DNA from: Lewinellaceae bacterium
GTDB taxonomy: Bacteria; Bacteroidota; Bacteroidia; Chitinophagales; Saprospiraceae
Assembly (NCBI GenBank): GCA_020636215.1
Contig: JACJYG010000004.1
Span: 558,001 to 622,000 of the forward strand
Length of the DNA stretch: 64,000 bases
Direction of reading: 5' to 3'
Made by a program: the position numbers and the translations under genes. The notes under the pieces were generated by a model. That model made no database searches. It was not told the DNA's origin and saw only the letters and a list, made by a program, of their open reading frames with translations. Below are positions 45,268 to 54,343 of the stretch, piece by piece. Each line of letters starts with the position of its first letter. The stretch's first letter is position 1.

Positions 45268-45663
45268 ATGAAACTCGTTGCCAAAATATTAGCGCTTTAC
45301 TTTCTGCTCGGAGGGCTGATGCCAGGTTCGGACTTCAGCCAGATCGGCAAGTTGAGCAGCCTGCTGGAGCACTATCAGCTACATAGGCAGATAGCGCAAC
45401 ATGAAGGAAAAGAGCTGGCTTTCACTTCTTTTCTGGCAGCGCACTTCTGGCAACCAACCGACCATCAGCATAATGATGGCGGACAGAGCCACCAGGACCT
45501 TCCGCTAAAGAACGTACACGTATTCTCCCATATCCTTTCAGAGCCTACACCACTTCAACTCTCCTTGCCCATTATGGGATTGGCGCTGCATGGCTTTGAA
45601 CACAACAACATCCAACCCGCCTCCTATTCCGGCGCTATTTTCCGCCCACCGATAGTTTCCTGA
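45268..45663 (+). CDS. Small His-rich exported protein ahead of the metal-efflux pump
   Basis: A 131-residue protein with an N-terminal hydrophobic signal or anchor (MKLVAKILALYFLLGGLMPG) and a His/Asp-rich middle (QPTDHQHNDGGQSHQD), a plausible metal-binding stretch. Proteins of this layout precede CusA/CzcA pump genes in other Bacteroidota, so it is probably a metal-handling accessory. Which metal is not known. It lies about 170 bp upstream of the pump gene, with a tandem array between. Confidence 0.7.
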   Translation: MKLVAKILALYFLLGGLMPGSDFSQIGKLSSLLEHYQLHRQIAQHEGKELAFTSFLAAHFWQPTDHQHNDGGQSHQDLPLKNVHVFSHILSEPTPLQLSLPIMGLALHGFEHNNIQPASYSGAIFRPPIVS

Positions 45664-45687
45664 TTGTCACTTTGGGGTGGCTGGGGA

Positions 45688-45734
45688 GTTACAGGTTACA
45701 AGTTACAGGTTACAAGTTACAGGTTACAAGTTAT
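45688..45734. repeat. 14-bp tandem array (GTTACAGGTTACAA)
   Basis: About three copies of the 14-bp unit starting 25 bp after the stop at 45663. Confidence 0.85.
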
Positions 45735-45833
45735 TAGGAGTCGAATCTGAAACCTGAAACTTAATAAACTTCTCCCCCACCCGCCTAACGCTCCCGTCTA
45801 TTTCAAGAACAGGAAAATCAACAAATATCATCC

Positions 45834-48800
45834 ATGATCAAAGCAATCATCGGGTTTTCCGTACGGAATAAACTCATTGTTTTAATATTGGTGCTGGGGC
45901 TTATCGGTGCAGGTTTATATTCCCTTTCCAGCCTGCCCATTGACGCCGTACCCGACATCACCAACAACCAGGTGCAGATTGTCACTGTCTCACCCTCTCT
46001 GGCGCCTCAGGAAGTTGAACAATTCATTACCTACCCTGTAGAAGTGGCCATGGCCAACATTCCGGGGGTTATCGAGATCCGCTCCATTTCCCGCTTCGGG
46101 CTCTCTGTAGTGACGGTCGTTTTTGACGATGGCACTTCGGTACTGGATTCCCGCCAGTACGTCACTGAGCAGATCAGCATGGCGACACAGGAGATACCAC
46201 CGGGAATGGGGACTCCCGAGCTCATGCCGATCACAACCGGCCTTGGCGAAATTTACCAATATGTGTTGCGCGTGCAGCCAGGTTACGAGCAACAATTCGG
46301 CCCAATGGAACTGCGCACCATTCAGGACTGGATCGTCAAGCGACAGCTTTCCGGGATTACCGGCATTATTGAAGTCAGTAGCTTCGGCGGCTACCTCAAA
46401 CAGTATGAGGTGGCCCTCGACCCTTCCCTGCTGCAAAGCTATGATGTATCCGTTGCGGAAGTTTTCGACGCCCTTTCGCGCAACAACCAGAACAGCGGCG
46501 GCAGCTATATCGAAAAAAGCACCAATGCCTATTATATCAGGACCGAAGGTATTGTACAAAACACCGATGACATTGCGCACATCGTTGTCGGCAACCGCAG
46601 TGGGGTGCCTGTACTGATCCAGGATATCGGCAAGGTGCAACTTGGCAGCCCCAAACGATTCGGAGCGATGACGATGGACGGCGAAGGCGAAGCCGTCGGT
46701 GGCATCACCCTGATGTTGAAAGGAGGCAATGCTTCCGAAGCCATCGCCAATGTCCACGCCCGCATCGAGCAGGTGCAACAGTCTCTACCCAAAGGAGTGG
46801 GACTATACCCCTATCTCGACCGCTCCATATTAGTGGGCAAAACGATCAGAACGGTGGAGCACAACCTCCTGGAAGGGGGCCTGATCGTCATAGTAGTGCT
46901 GGTTGTATTATTGGGTGACCTGCGCGCAGGCCTGATCGTAGCTTCCGTTATCCCCCTGGCGATGCTCTTTGCCATTATTCTGATGAACTATTTCGGCGTA
47001 TCCGCCAACCTGATGAGCCTGGGCGCCATCGACTTCGGTATTGTAGTGGACGGCGCGGTCATTATTGTGGAAGGGGTGCTGCACGTCATTTTCACCTATT
47101 ATGTTGGAAAACAACTGAGCCAGCAGCAGATGGACAATATCATCATCGATGAATCTTCGAAAATGTTTCGGGCTGCTGTATTTGGGGTATTTATCATCCT
47201 AACCGTTTTTATCCCGATTATGACTCTGACCGGTATCGAGGGCAAGATGTTCCGGCCGATGGCCATGACGTTCAGCTTCGCCATCCTGGGGGCATTGATC
47301 CTATCCCTAACCTATGTACCGATGATGGCGGCCTGGGTGATGCCCAAGCGTATCCGGGAGCACCAAACCTTAGCCGACCGCATCGTGGGCCTGGTGCGCC
47401 GCATGTACAAACCTACCCTGGAGCGGGCTATTCGAATGCCCTGGTTGGTTATCGGGCTGACCGTAGTCGTGCTGGGCGGCGCCGCTTTATTGTATCGTAC
47501 CCTGGGAGCAGAATTTATCCCCACGCTGGAAGAAGGTGACCTGGCCATGCAGATGACCATTCAACCCGGTAGTTCGCTGCAGGAAAGTGTCAAAACATCC
47601 ACAAAGGCAGAACGCATCCTCCTGGATAATTTTCCGGAAATCCTGCACGTCGTTTCCAAAATCGGCACCGCTGAAGTACCGACCGACCCGATGGCCATCG
47701 AGGATGCCGACATTATGATTATCCTGAAGCCGAAAGACGAATGGGTAAGCGCTTCCGGGCGGGAAGAGCTGGTCGCAAAAATGAAGGAAAAACTGGAGGT
47801 CGTCGCCGGCGCTTCCTTCGAGTTCACCCAACCCATACAACTGCGGTTCAACGAACTACTCACCGGCGCCAAGACGGACATCGCCATTAAGATCTTCGGA
47901 GAACAAATGGAAGAACTCAAGCGCCTCGGTGATCAAACGGCCGAGATCATAAGCGACATACCTGGTGCAGGCGACGTGAAAGTAGAACAAACCGAAGGCC
48001 TGCCCCAACTGCGCGTCCGTTTCAACCGGGCGAAAATCGCAGAGTACGGACTTGATATCGAACGCCTCAATACTCTGGTTCGGACAGCCTATGCCGGCGA
48101 GCCGGCCGGCGTGGTTTTCGAAAACGAGCGAAAATTTGACCTCGTCGTGCGCCTACAGGAAAAAGACCGGCAGGAACTCGACCTCTCCCGCCTGTACATC
48201 CACCTCGACGATGGCCGTTCCCTCCCGATGAGTGAAGTAGCAGAAGTGGAATACAGCGAAGGCCCCATGCAGATCTCCCGAGAAGACGCCCGCCGCCGCA
48301 TCAACATCGGCGTCAATGTGCGCAACCGCGACGTGGCCAGCCTGGTGGCCGACATCGAGGCCCAATTGGGTAAGGAACTAAACTTGCCACCGGGTTATTA
48401 CATCCGCTATGGCGGGCAGTTTGAGAACCTGGAAGCGGCGCGAAAACGCCTGGGCGTGGCCGTACCGGTAGCCTTGGCCCTGATCTTTGTACTCCTCTAC
48501 TTTACTTTTGGAAAGTTGAAATACGCTTTGATGATCTTCACGGCCGTGCCCACAGCTGCAGTTGGCGGCGTAGTCGCGCTTTGGCTACGCGGCATGCCTT
48601 TCAGTATCTCAGCCGGGGTAGGCTTCATTGCCTTGTTCGGGGTTGCGGTGCTAAACGGCATTGTACTCATCAGCCATTTCAATCGCCTGCGGTACGAAGA
48701 AGGAATGACGGACATCAAGGAGGTGATCATAAAAGGCGGGTTGGCGCGCATGCGCCCCGTCATCATGACGGCCACTGTGGCGGCGCTGGGCTTCCTTCCC

Positions 48801-50132
48801 ATGGCGCTATCGACTTCCAACGGAGCAGAGGTTCAAAAACCACTGGCCACGGTAGTCATCGGCGGCCTGATAACGGCGACCCTGCTGACACTGGTTGTAT
48901 TGCCGGTGCTGTATTACCTTACCAACCGCAACCTCCGCCGCCCCTCCGCTACCGAGGCCCTGATGGCCCTGGCAATGCTCCTGCTGGCCGGCAATGGATT
49001 GAATGCCCAGCAACCGGTACTCACTTTGGACCAGGCGGTGCAACACGCGATCGACAACCATCCCAGCCTGAAGAACGGCGCCATCGATATCCGCCAGGCC
49101 AGCCTTGGCATTCAGGCCGCCCGCCAAATACCGGCAACCGAATTTATGCTGGGCTTTGGCCAGTACAATACCACACAGTTGGACTATCAGATAAGCGCGA
49201 CCCAACCGCTGGGTACACCGGGGCTCAACCGCCAGCGGAAAGAAGCCGCCCGCGCCCAATTGGCGCTGGCCACAGACAAACTGGCCCTGCTCCAGCACCA
49301 GGCAGAATATGACGTCCGGCAAGCCTGGCATCACTGGCTCTACCAGAAAAGCAGGCTGGAGTCCTTGTCCCAACAGGAAGAACTGTACCAGGAACTGGAA
49401 GAGAAAGCAGCACTTCAATACCGTACCGGAGAAGCCGGGCAACTGGAAAACACCCTGGCGCAAAGCCGATTATTACAAGCCCGGCAGGAAGTAGCCCAGG
49501 CTCAGGGGGAAGAAGCCCTGGCCTTTAAACGCCTCCAGCAGGCCGCCTTCCTGGATGGCTTCGCCCGCCCCTCCGATAGCCTAAGGATATTGCCACTGCC
49601 CTTGACCGATACTACCGCAGCACTGACGCTTTTTCTGGCGCCGCTGGAGCAACAGGCAACTGTTGCCCGCCAGGAAGCTGCCGTACAGAGCCAACTACTC
49701 AAGCCGGAATTTTCAGTGGGTTATTTTAACCAAAGCATCCAGCCCGACTGGTCGTTACAGGCCCTGCATGCCGGCATGGCCGTTCCCCTTTTCCGAAAAT
49801 CCCAACGCGCCCGCATCGAACAGGCGCAACTGGAGGAAACCAGGGCAACCAACGACCTGGCCCTGCAACGACAAGCCCTCCGGCAGGAACGGCAATTGGC
49901 GAGGGAACAAATGCTGGCCTGGCGGCGGCAACTCGATATTACTGGAACAGGCCTGCTGGATCAGGGAGCCCGGCTACAATCACTAGCCTCTGCCCGCCTG
50001 CGAGCAGGTGAAATCGATTATTTCCAATACGTCCAGAGCCTTCAGGCCGCTTTCGATAATGAAATGCAATACCTGAGCCTGGTGGAACAGTATAATCAGG
50101 CCGTCCTGTTTTTTCAATTTCTTTCAAAATAA
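45834..50132 (+). CDS. CusA/CzcA-type RND heavy-metal pump fused to a TolC-like channel
   Basis: A 1432-residue inner-membrane transporter. Residues 1-1040 are a complete HME-RND pump (SLPIDAVPDITNNQVQIVTV, the helix-4 motif GAIDFGIVVDGAVIIVEG with the proton-relay Asp, and AKTDIAIKIFGEQ in the porter domain). From about residue 1043 a second signal-like hydrophobic stretch (ALMALAMLLLAGNGLNAQ) leads into an outer-membrane-factor domain of about 370 residues (TLDQAVQHAIDNHPSLKNGA, helical hairpins such as QEELYQELEEKAALQYRTGEA). The fusion is known in Bacteroidota. It probably exports Cu/Ag or Co/Zn/Cd ions from the periplasm with the adaptor encoded next. Confidence 0.93.
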   Translation: MIKAIIGFSVRNKLIVLILVLGLIGAGLYSLSSLPIDAVPDITNNQVQIVTVSPSLAPQEVEQFITYPVEVAMANIPGVIEIRSISRFGLSVVTVVFDDGTSVLDSRQYVTEQISMATQEIPPGMGTPELMPITTGLGEIYQYVLRVQPGYEQQFGPMELRTIQDWIVKRQLSGITGIIEVSSFGGYLKQYEVALDPSLLQSYDVSVAEVFDALSRNNQNSGGSYIEKSTNAYYIRTEGIVQNTDDIAHIVVGNRSGVPVLIQDIGKVQLGSPKRFGAMTMDGEGEAVGGITLMLKGGNASEAIANVHARIEQVQQSLPKGVGLYPYLDRSILVGKTIRTVEHNLLEGGLIVIVVLVVLLGDLRAGLIVASVIPLAMLFAIILMNYFGVSANLMSLGAIDFGIVVDGAVIIVEGVLHVIFTYYVGKQLSQQQMDNIIIDESSKMFRAAVFGVFIILTVFIPIMTLTGIEGKMFRPMAMTFSFAILGALILSLTYVPMMAAWVMPKRIREHQTLADRIVGLVRRMYKPTLERAIRMPWLVIGLTVVVLGGAALLYRTLGAEFIPTLEEGDLAMQMTIQPGSSLQESVKTSTKAERILLDNFPEILHVVSKIGTAEVPTDPMAIEDADIMIILKPKDEWVSASGREELVAKMKEKLEVVAGASFEFTQPIQLRFNELLTGAKTDIAIKIFGEQMEELKRLGDQTAEIISDIPGAGDVKVEQTEGLPQLRVRFNRAKIAEYGLDIERLNTLVRTAYAGEPAGVVFENERKFDLVVRLQEKDRQELDLSRLYIHLDDGRSLPMSEVAEVEYSEGPMQISREDARRRINIGVNVRNRDVASLVADIEAQLGKELNLPPGYYIRYGGQFENLEAARKRLGVAVPVALALIFVLLYFTFGKLKYALMIFTAVPTAAVGGVVALWLRGMPFSISAGVGFIALFGVAVLNGIVLISHFNRLRYEEGMTDIKEVIIKGGLARMRPVIMTATVAALGFLPMALSTSNGAEVQKPLATVVIGGLITATLLTLVVLPVLYYLTNRNLRRPSATEALMALAMLLLAGNGLNAQQPVLTLDQAVQHAIDNHPSLKNGAIDIRQASLGIQAARQIPATEFMLGFGQYNTTQLDYQISATQPLGTPGLNRQRKEAARAQLALATDKLALLQHQAEYDVRQAWHHWLYQKSRLESLSQQEELYQELEEKAALQYRTGEAGQLENTLAQSRLLQARQEVAQAQGEEALAFKRLQQAAFLDGFARPSDSLRILPLPLTDTTAALTLFLAPLEQQATVARQEAAVQSQLLKPEFSVGYFNQSIQPDWSLQALHAGMAVPLFRKSQRARIEQAQLEETRATNDLALQRQALRQERQLAREQMLAWRRQLDITGTGLLDQGARLQSLASARLRAGEIDYFQYVQSLQAAFDNEMQYLSLVEQYNQAVLFFQFLSK

Positions 50133-50136
50133 ATCA

Positions 50137-51270
50137 ATGACTAACACCATGAAATATAGCAGCCTCCTTGGCATCCTCCTCCTGATGTTCAGCTTCAATG
50201 CCTGCAATAAAGGCCCGGAAAATGTGGAGGAAACCACCATTGCCAAAACCGGTGAGGAATCCATCGCCCTGTCAGATGAGCAAATACAGTTTGCCGGTAT
50301 TGAGCTGGGAAAGCCCACTAACCGTTCTGTTGCAAATTATGTGGAATGCACCGGCTTCATCGACGTTCCGCCTGCCAATCTTCGTTCCGTGCATAGCCCG
50401 GTAATGGGTTTTGTTCAAATGGTGCGCCACCTGCCCGGTGAATACGTTCGGAAAGGCGAGCTACTCACCTCCATCGCACACCCGGAACTGGTGCGCCTGC
50501 AGCGCAACTTCCTGGAAAGCGCCAGCCGACAGGCTTTCCTCAAGCGCGATATGGAGCGTAAAATGGAACTGGAGCAAGCCGATGCTTCGTCCCGCAAAGC
50601 TTACGAGCAGGCACTCACGGAGTATGAGGTAGAAAAAGCCCATTATAACGGCCTTAAATCAGAATTGAAACTCATTGGCATTAATGCGGAAGAAGTGGAA
50701 AACACAGGCCAGGTGCAGGAAAGTATTCGCCTCTATGCCCCTGTGAATGGCTACATCACCAAAATGGAAGTCAACCCAGGCAAACTGGTGGAACCCAACG
50801 CCTTGCTTTACGAACTGGTGGATAACAGCCACCTGCACCTCGAATTGCAGGTATACGCCAAAGACCTGGCGCATATTAAAGAAGGGCAAACCGTGATGGC
50901 GCAATTGCCCGGCAGTGAGCAATACCTGAAAGGCGAAGTGCACCTCATTGGAAAGGCAATGGACATGGAGAACAAGACCGTCAGTATCCATGCTCATCTG
51001 GATGAGGAGCCCCAAGGCCTGGCCATCGGCACCTATCTGCAGGCCAGCATCCGTACCGATGCAGCCGAAGTTGCCACCGTTCCGGAGAGCGCCATCGTAC
51101 GTAGCGGCAATCAATCCTATGTTTTTGTAAAAGAAAGCGATGGGTTCAAAAAACGCCTGGTGCAGACCGGGCGAACGGAAGGGGGATTCGTGGAGGTCCA
51201 GGGGCTGGAGTTATCAGAAGGGCAGCAGATTGCCCTGAAGGGGGCTTATTATATTAATGGGACGGAATAG
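50137..51270 (+). CDS. RND efflux periplasmic adaptor lipoprotein
   Basis: A 377-residue membrane-fusion protein; the ATG at 50149 is an equally good start. It has a lipoprotein signal with lipobox Cys (MFSFNACNKG), the two halves of the biotinyl-lipoyl-like domain (HSPVMGFVQMVRHLPGEYVRKGE and SIRLYAPVNGYITKMEVNPGKLV), a coiled-coil hairpin between them (QRNFLESASRQAFLKRDMER) and a beta-barrel domain (LHLELQVYAKDLAHIKEGQT). It starts 5 bp after the pump gene stop and links pump and channel. Confidence 0.94.
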   Translation: MTNTMKYSSLLGILLLMFSFNACNKGPENVEETTIAKTGEESIALSDEQIQFAGIELGKPTNRSVANYVECTGFIDVPPANLRSVHSPVMGFVQMVRHLPGEYVRKGELLTSIAHPELVRLQRNFLESASRQAFLKRDMERKMELEQADASSRKAYEQALTEYEVEKAHYNGLKSELKLIGINAEEVENTGQVQESIRLYAPVNGYITKMEVNPGKLVEPNALLYELVDNSHLHLELQVYAKDLAHIKEGQTVMAQLPGSEQYLKGEVHLIGKAMDMENKTVSIHAHLDEEPQGLAIGTYLQASIRTDAAEVATVPESAIVRSGNQSYVFVKESDGFKKRLVQTGRTEGGFVEVQGLELSEGQQIALKGAYYINGTE

Positions 51271-51293
51271 AAAATTTGAGGCCCACATGATTT

Positions 51294-51412
51294 GAAGTGG
51301 GAAGTCGGAAGGGGGAAGTGGCATCTTTTCCCACTTCCGACTTCCCACTTCCGATTTCCGACTTCCCACTTCCGATTTCCGACTTCCCACTTCCCACTTC
51401 CCTTCCTGCTTC
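51294..51412. repeat. Foldback array (GAAGTGGGAAGTCGG / CCCACTTCCGACTT)
   Basis: A short left arm (51294-51320) reads GAAGTGGGAAGTCGG; the long right arm (51328-51412) is four to five copies of the complementary CCCACTTCCGACTTC-type unit. It lies between the convergent stops at 51270 and 51413. Confidence 0.9.
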
Positions 51413-52132
51413 CTACTGCCTTTCCACCTTGCCGCCGCCACTCTGCTGAATATCCGTAGTAGGATTACCTTTGTAGTAGATGTTACTGCCACCGGTGGCA
51501 TTTGCTTTGAGGTTTTCTTCTACAAAGACCCAGGCTTTGCTACCACCGGAAGCATCTACCTCCGCGATTTTTGCTGCGCAATCGTAGGCTCTCAGCCGGG
51601 AGCTCCCGCTGAGGTTTGCCACCATTTTATTGGCAGCCCCCCCCAGATCAAAATCGGAGGCGCCGGAAAGTTCGATGTCGACCTGTTCCATGAAGCCGGT
51701 AAAAGTAGCTTCCGCGGCGCCGGAAAGATCCGCTTTAATAAATGGCGTTTCATCAAAAGACAGGACGGTAGCTTTGGCGGCGCCGGAGAAGGAGAAGCCT
51801 TTTAGTTCGGGCATGGTGATGTCCAGATCCATCAGCTTACGGTTTTTGTACCATTTGCGATAGCTGATGGCCAGCTCATTACCTTCAATTTCCATTTTCA
51901 GATCTTCAAGGTCATTAGTACAACCTTCGGCGCGGATGCTGAATTCATCGCCCTGCCGGAGGGTGATCCTGAAATTCTCTCCCGCATCCACCTGGTTAAA
52001 ACCGGACAGGCTGAATGTGCGCACCTCCGAGGCCGGGCATTCCCGCTGGTTGGTATCACAGGAACTGAAAGTAAGGATGGACAGCAGCATCAAGGCTATC
52101 CCGTTCAGGGTGTTTTTCAAATGAGTTTTCAT
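51413..52132 (-). CDS. Head-GIN / DUF2807 lipoprotein
   Basis: A 239-residue secreted protein with a lipoprotein-type signal (LMLLSILTFSSCDTNQ). The rest is a DUF2807 adhesin-like right-handed beta-helix: RTFSLSGFNQVDAGENFRIT, then repeats DLSGAAEATFTG, ELSGASDFDLGGAAN and NLSGSSRLRAYDC. Such proteins sit at the Bacteroidota cell surface; the function is unknown. The stop adjoins the foldback array. Confidence 0.9.
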   Translation of the reverse strand: MKTHLKNTLNGIALMLLSILTFSSCDTNQRECPASEVRTFSLSGFNQVDAGENFRITLRQGDEFSIRAEGCTNDLEDLKMEIEGNELAISYRKWYKNRKLMDLDITMPELKGFSFSGAAKATVLSFDETPFIKADLSGAAEATFTGFMEQVDIELSGASDFDLGGAANKMVANLSGSSRLRAYDCAAKIAEVDASGGSKAWVFVEENLKANATGGSNIYYKGNPTTDIQQSGGGKVERQ

Positions 52133-52362
52133 GATGTAAATTGTTTTTGTTTTTTGAATAGATGCGCTCCCATCAAGGCTACCCCTATTGTTTCTCGTGG
52201 CCGATCGATAGGATGTTCTTTTTTTCTGACGAAAGGCTGTATTCCTCCTGTGAAGTGGCTGTTGAAGAAGGAGATGTGCGAGGGTGTAGGCTTATGCAAC
52301 GCCCCTTATCCAACAGTATATGGCCAATTTCGCTTCCCCCTGCTCCTGCAGGCAAAATCCAC

Positions 52363-52370
52363 TATCTTTG
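52363..52370 (+). promoter_or_regulatory. -7 box (TATCTTTG) for the DUF192 gene
   Basis: TATCTTTG ends 20 bp before the ATG at 52391. Confidence 0.5.
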
Positions 52371-52390
52371 GATTCCAAAAACGCAGCAAG

Positions 52391-52948
52391 ATGCCTACTC
52401 GCAACAACCCAATTCCAAATCGCGCCCAGCGCCGGCAAGCCGAAAAGCAAAGGCGGCGCAGGCTGGCCTTGCTCCTGGCAGCCCTGGCCATTCCCATACT
52501 CATAGGCTTAATTTTCATCGCCATGCCCCGGCCACCGGAAGTGCCTTCCGGGCCCACTTTTACCAAGCAGGGCGAATTACAGTTCTTCGATGGAACTTCC
52601 GGCAGCCTTATTAAAACAATCGATATCGAAGTGAAACAGGATGATTATGGACGAACCCAGGGCATGATGTGGCGCAAGGCCATGGATGACAGCCAGGGTA
52701 TGTTATTTATTATGGAGCGGCCCGAACCACAGTCCTTCTGGATGCTGAACACCCTGATCTCGCTGGACATCATTTTCGTGGATGAGCATTTCCGCATTCT
52801 CAATATTCGCGAAAAGGCGCCGCCGGAGACACTGGATCCTCAGCCCTCCAATGGTGACGCGCTCTATGTAGTGGAAGTGGTCGGTGGGTTTTCCCAGAAA
52901 TATGGTGTGAAATCGGGCGATAAGATCCGATTTGAATTGGAGCAGTGA
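52391..52948 (+). CDS. DUF192-family protein with an N-terminal membrane anchor
   Basis: A 185-residue protein. A basic N-terminus is followed by one membrane segment (LALLLAALAIPILIGLIFIA), then a DUF192 beta-barrel domain (IDIEVKQDDYGRTQGMMWRK, MLFIMERPEPQSFWMLNTLI, LDIIFVDEHFRILNI, YVVEVVGGFSQKYGVKSGDK). The ATG at 52391 fits the promoter box. Function is unknown; a role as an extracytoplasmic binding domain has been suggested for the family. Confidence 0.92.
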   Translation: MPTRNNPIPNRAQRRQAEKQRRRRLALLLAALAIPILIGLIFIAMPRPPEVPSGPTFTKQGELQFFDGTSGSLIKTIDIEVKQDDYGRTQGMMWRKAMDDSQGMLFIMERPEPQSFWMLNTLISLDIIFVDEHFRILNIREKAPPETLDPQPSNGDALYVVEVVGGFSQKYGVKSGDKIRFELEQ

Positions 52949-53101
52949 TGGTTTAGGGGCTTCATTGACCAGGAAAATATCAAACTACAAAGCAGTGAAA
53001 TCATTCTTCCTGCATTTCATACCCCATTTTGAGCAGTTCGGCCGAAAAATCTGGATTCTCGGCACACAGGCTCATACATTGAAATAAAAAACAGCCCAAT
53101 T

Positions 53102-53479
53102 ATGTGTCATCATCATCGATCCATGCATTATAGAGAGCGCCATTATCGCAAACATGGCCCGGTATCAGAGAAAGTCAAGTTCTTCCGCCATCTGCGCAGC
53201 TATCTTTCCTTCAACCTCGTCATCGCAGTTCTGTTTATTCTGGGCGGTGGTGCATGGGGCCTTTGGAAAGCCAGCATGATCTGGGGTGTATTTGTAGCGG
53301 TCCATTACATCAAGGCCTTCGGCTGGCCGGGCGCCAATGGCTGGTTCGGCGAAGACTGGGAAGCCTGGATGGAGGAACGAGAAAGCCGCCGCTGGGAAGA
53401 AGGGCCCGAACCACTCGACCCCCGCGAATCCCGGCCTAACGCCGGCAAGCGCGACTGGAGGGATAAGGACCTGGTATAG
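53102..53479 (+). CDS. 2TM-domain protein
   Basis: A 125-residue protein with a His/Arg-rich N-terminus (MCHHHRSMHYRERHYRKHG), two close membrane segments (YLSFNLVIAVLFILGGGAWG and ASMIWGVFVAVHYIKAFGW) and a charged tail. This matches the Bacteroidota 2TM family, in which the pair sometimes precedes a LytTR or histidine-kinase domain; here it stands alone. A strong intrinsic terminator follows. Confidence 0.85.
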   Translation: MCHHHRSMHYRERHYRKHGPVSEKVKFFRHLRSYLSFNLVIAVLFILGGGAWGLWKASMIWGVFVAVHYIKAFGWPGANGWFGEDWEAWMEERESRRWEEGPEPLDPRESRPNAGKRDWRDKDLV

Positions 53480-53498
53480 ATAATCCCTTTGACGCAGT

Positions 53499-53536
53499 AA
53501 AAAAGGCGGGTAGCTTGAGTGCTACCCGCCTTTTTT
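53499..53536 (+). terminator. Intrinsic terminator (bidirectional)
   Basis: GGCGGGTAGC (53505-53514) and GCTACCCGCC (53521-53530) form a perfect 10-bp stem with a 6-nt loop, with A6 before and T6 after. It ends the 2TM transcript. Confidence 0.95.
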
Positions 53537-53647
53537 ATTGATAACTGCCCTTGAATTAATACCTGTCTGAGGTTTAAGCTTTTTCCCGCCACCGGTGTTA
53601 TATCTCCTGACAAGTATCCATTCCTTTACTCTAAAATCACTTTTGTA

Positions 53648-54229
53648 ATGAAAAACTTTATCACAGGACTACTTTTCCTGCTCATTGGCCTTACTGTGGC
53701 CTGCAACCAGACAAAACCTGCTCAACAAGCTAAGGAAGAAACCATGAAAGAAGCGGCGGCTGTCCAAGAACAACCCGCTCCAGCTACGGATGCAAAGCCC
53801 AGCCCGGCCCGCAAGGCGCAAGGCGCCATCGGCGCTGCTACCGTCACCATCAACTATGGCAGCCCATCCGTACGCGGCCGGAAGATATGGGGCGCCCTGG
53901 TGCCCTACGGCGAAATTTGGCGCACCGGCGCCAATGAAGCAACAACCTTCGAAGTATCCAAAGATGTAATGATCGAAGGGAAAAAACTGGCGGCCGGTAA
54001 GTACGGATTGTTCACAATACCGACGGAAGGCAAGTGGACTATCATTTTTAATACTGTTCCCGACCAGTGGGGAGCTTATAATTACGACGCTTCCAAAGAC
54101 GCCCTGCGCGTGGAGGTTAACCCCCAAATGCTCACAGAACCGGTCGAGGCTATGGAGTTCGCCGTCGAACCCGGCCAGATTGTTCTGCGCTGGGAAAAAC
54201 TGGCGGTGCCGTTCAAGGTCGGCGGATAA
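53648..54229 (+). CDS. DUF2911 lipoprotein
   Basis: A 193-residue secreted lipoprotein (signal with lipobox Cys in LLFLLIGLTVACNQ), a Glu/Ala-rich linker, then a DUF2911 domain (ATVTINYGSPSVRGRKIWGA, PYGEIWRTGANEATTFEVSK, KYGLFTIPTEGKWTIIFNT). The family is common in Bacteroidota and of unknown function. Confidence 0.92.
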   Translation: MKNFITGLLFLLIGLTVACNQTKPAQQAKEETMKEAAAVQEQPAPATDAKPSPARKAQGAIGAATVTINYGSPSVRGRKIWGALVPYGEIWRTGANEATTFEVSKDVMIEGKKLAAGKYGLFTIPTEGKWTIIFNTVPDQWGAYNYDASKDALRVEVNPQMLTEPVEAMEFAVEPGQIVLRWEKLAVPFKVGG

Positions 54230-54276
54230 AAGCCTATGTACGCCAGATTGTAAAAACGGACGAACCTATCTTTAAT

Positions 54277-54323
54277 AAAAAAGGCGGACAGCAACTAAAA
54301 CTTAGTTGCTGTCCGCCTTTTTT
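54277..54323. terminator. Bidirectional intrinsic terminator
   Basis: A perfect 16-bp stem (54283-54298 with 54302-54317) and a 3-nt loop, flanked by A6 and T6. It lies between the convergent DUF2911 and OmpA genes and can end both. Confidence 0.95.
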
Positions 54324-54343
54324 ATTAGCTATTGATCAGGAGA

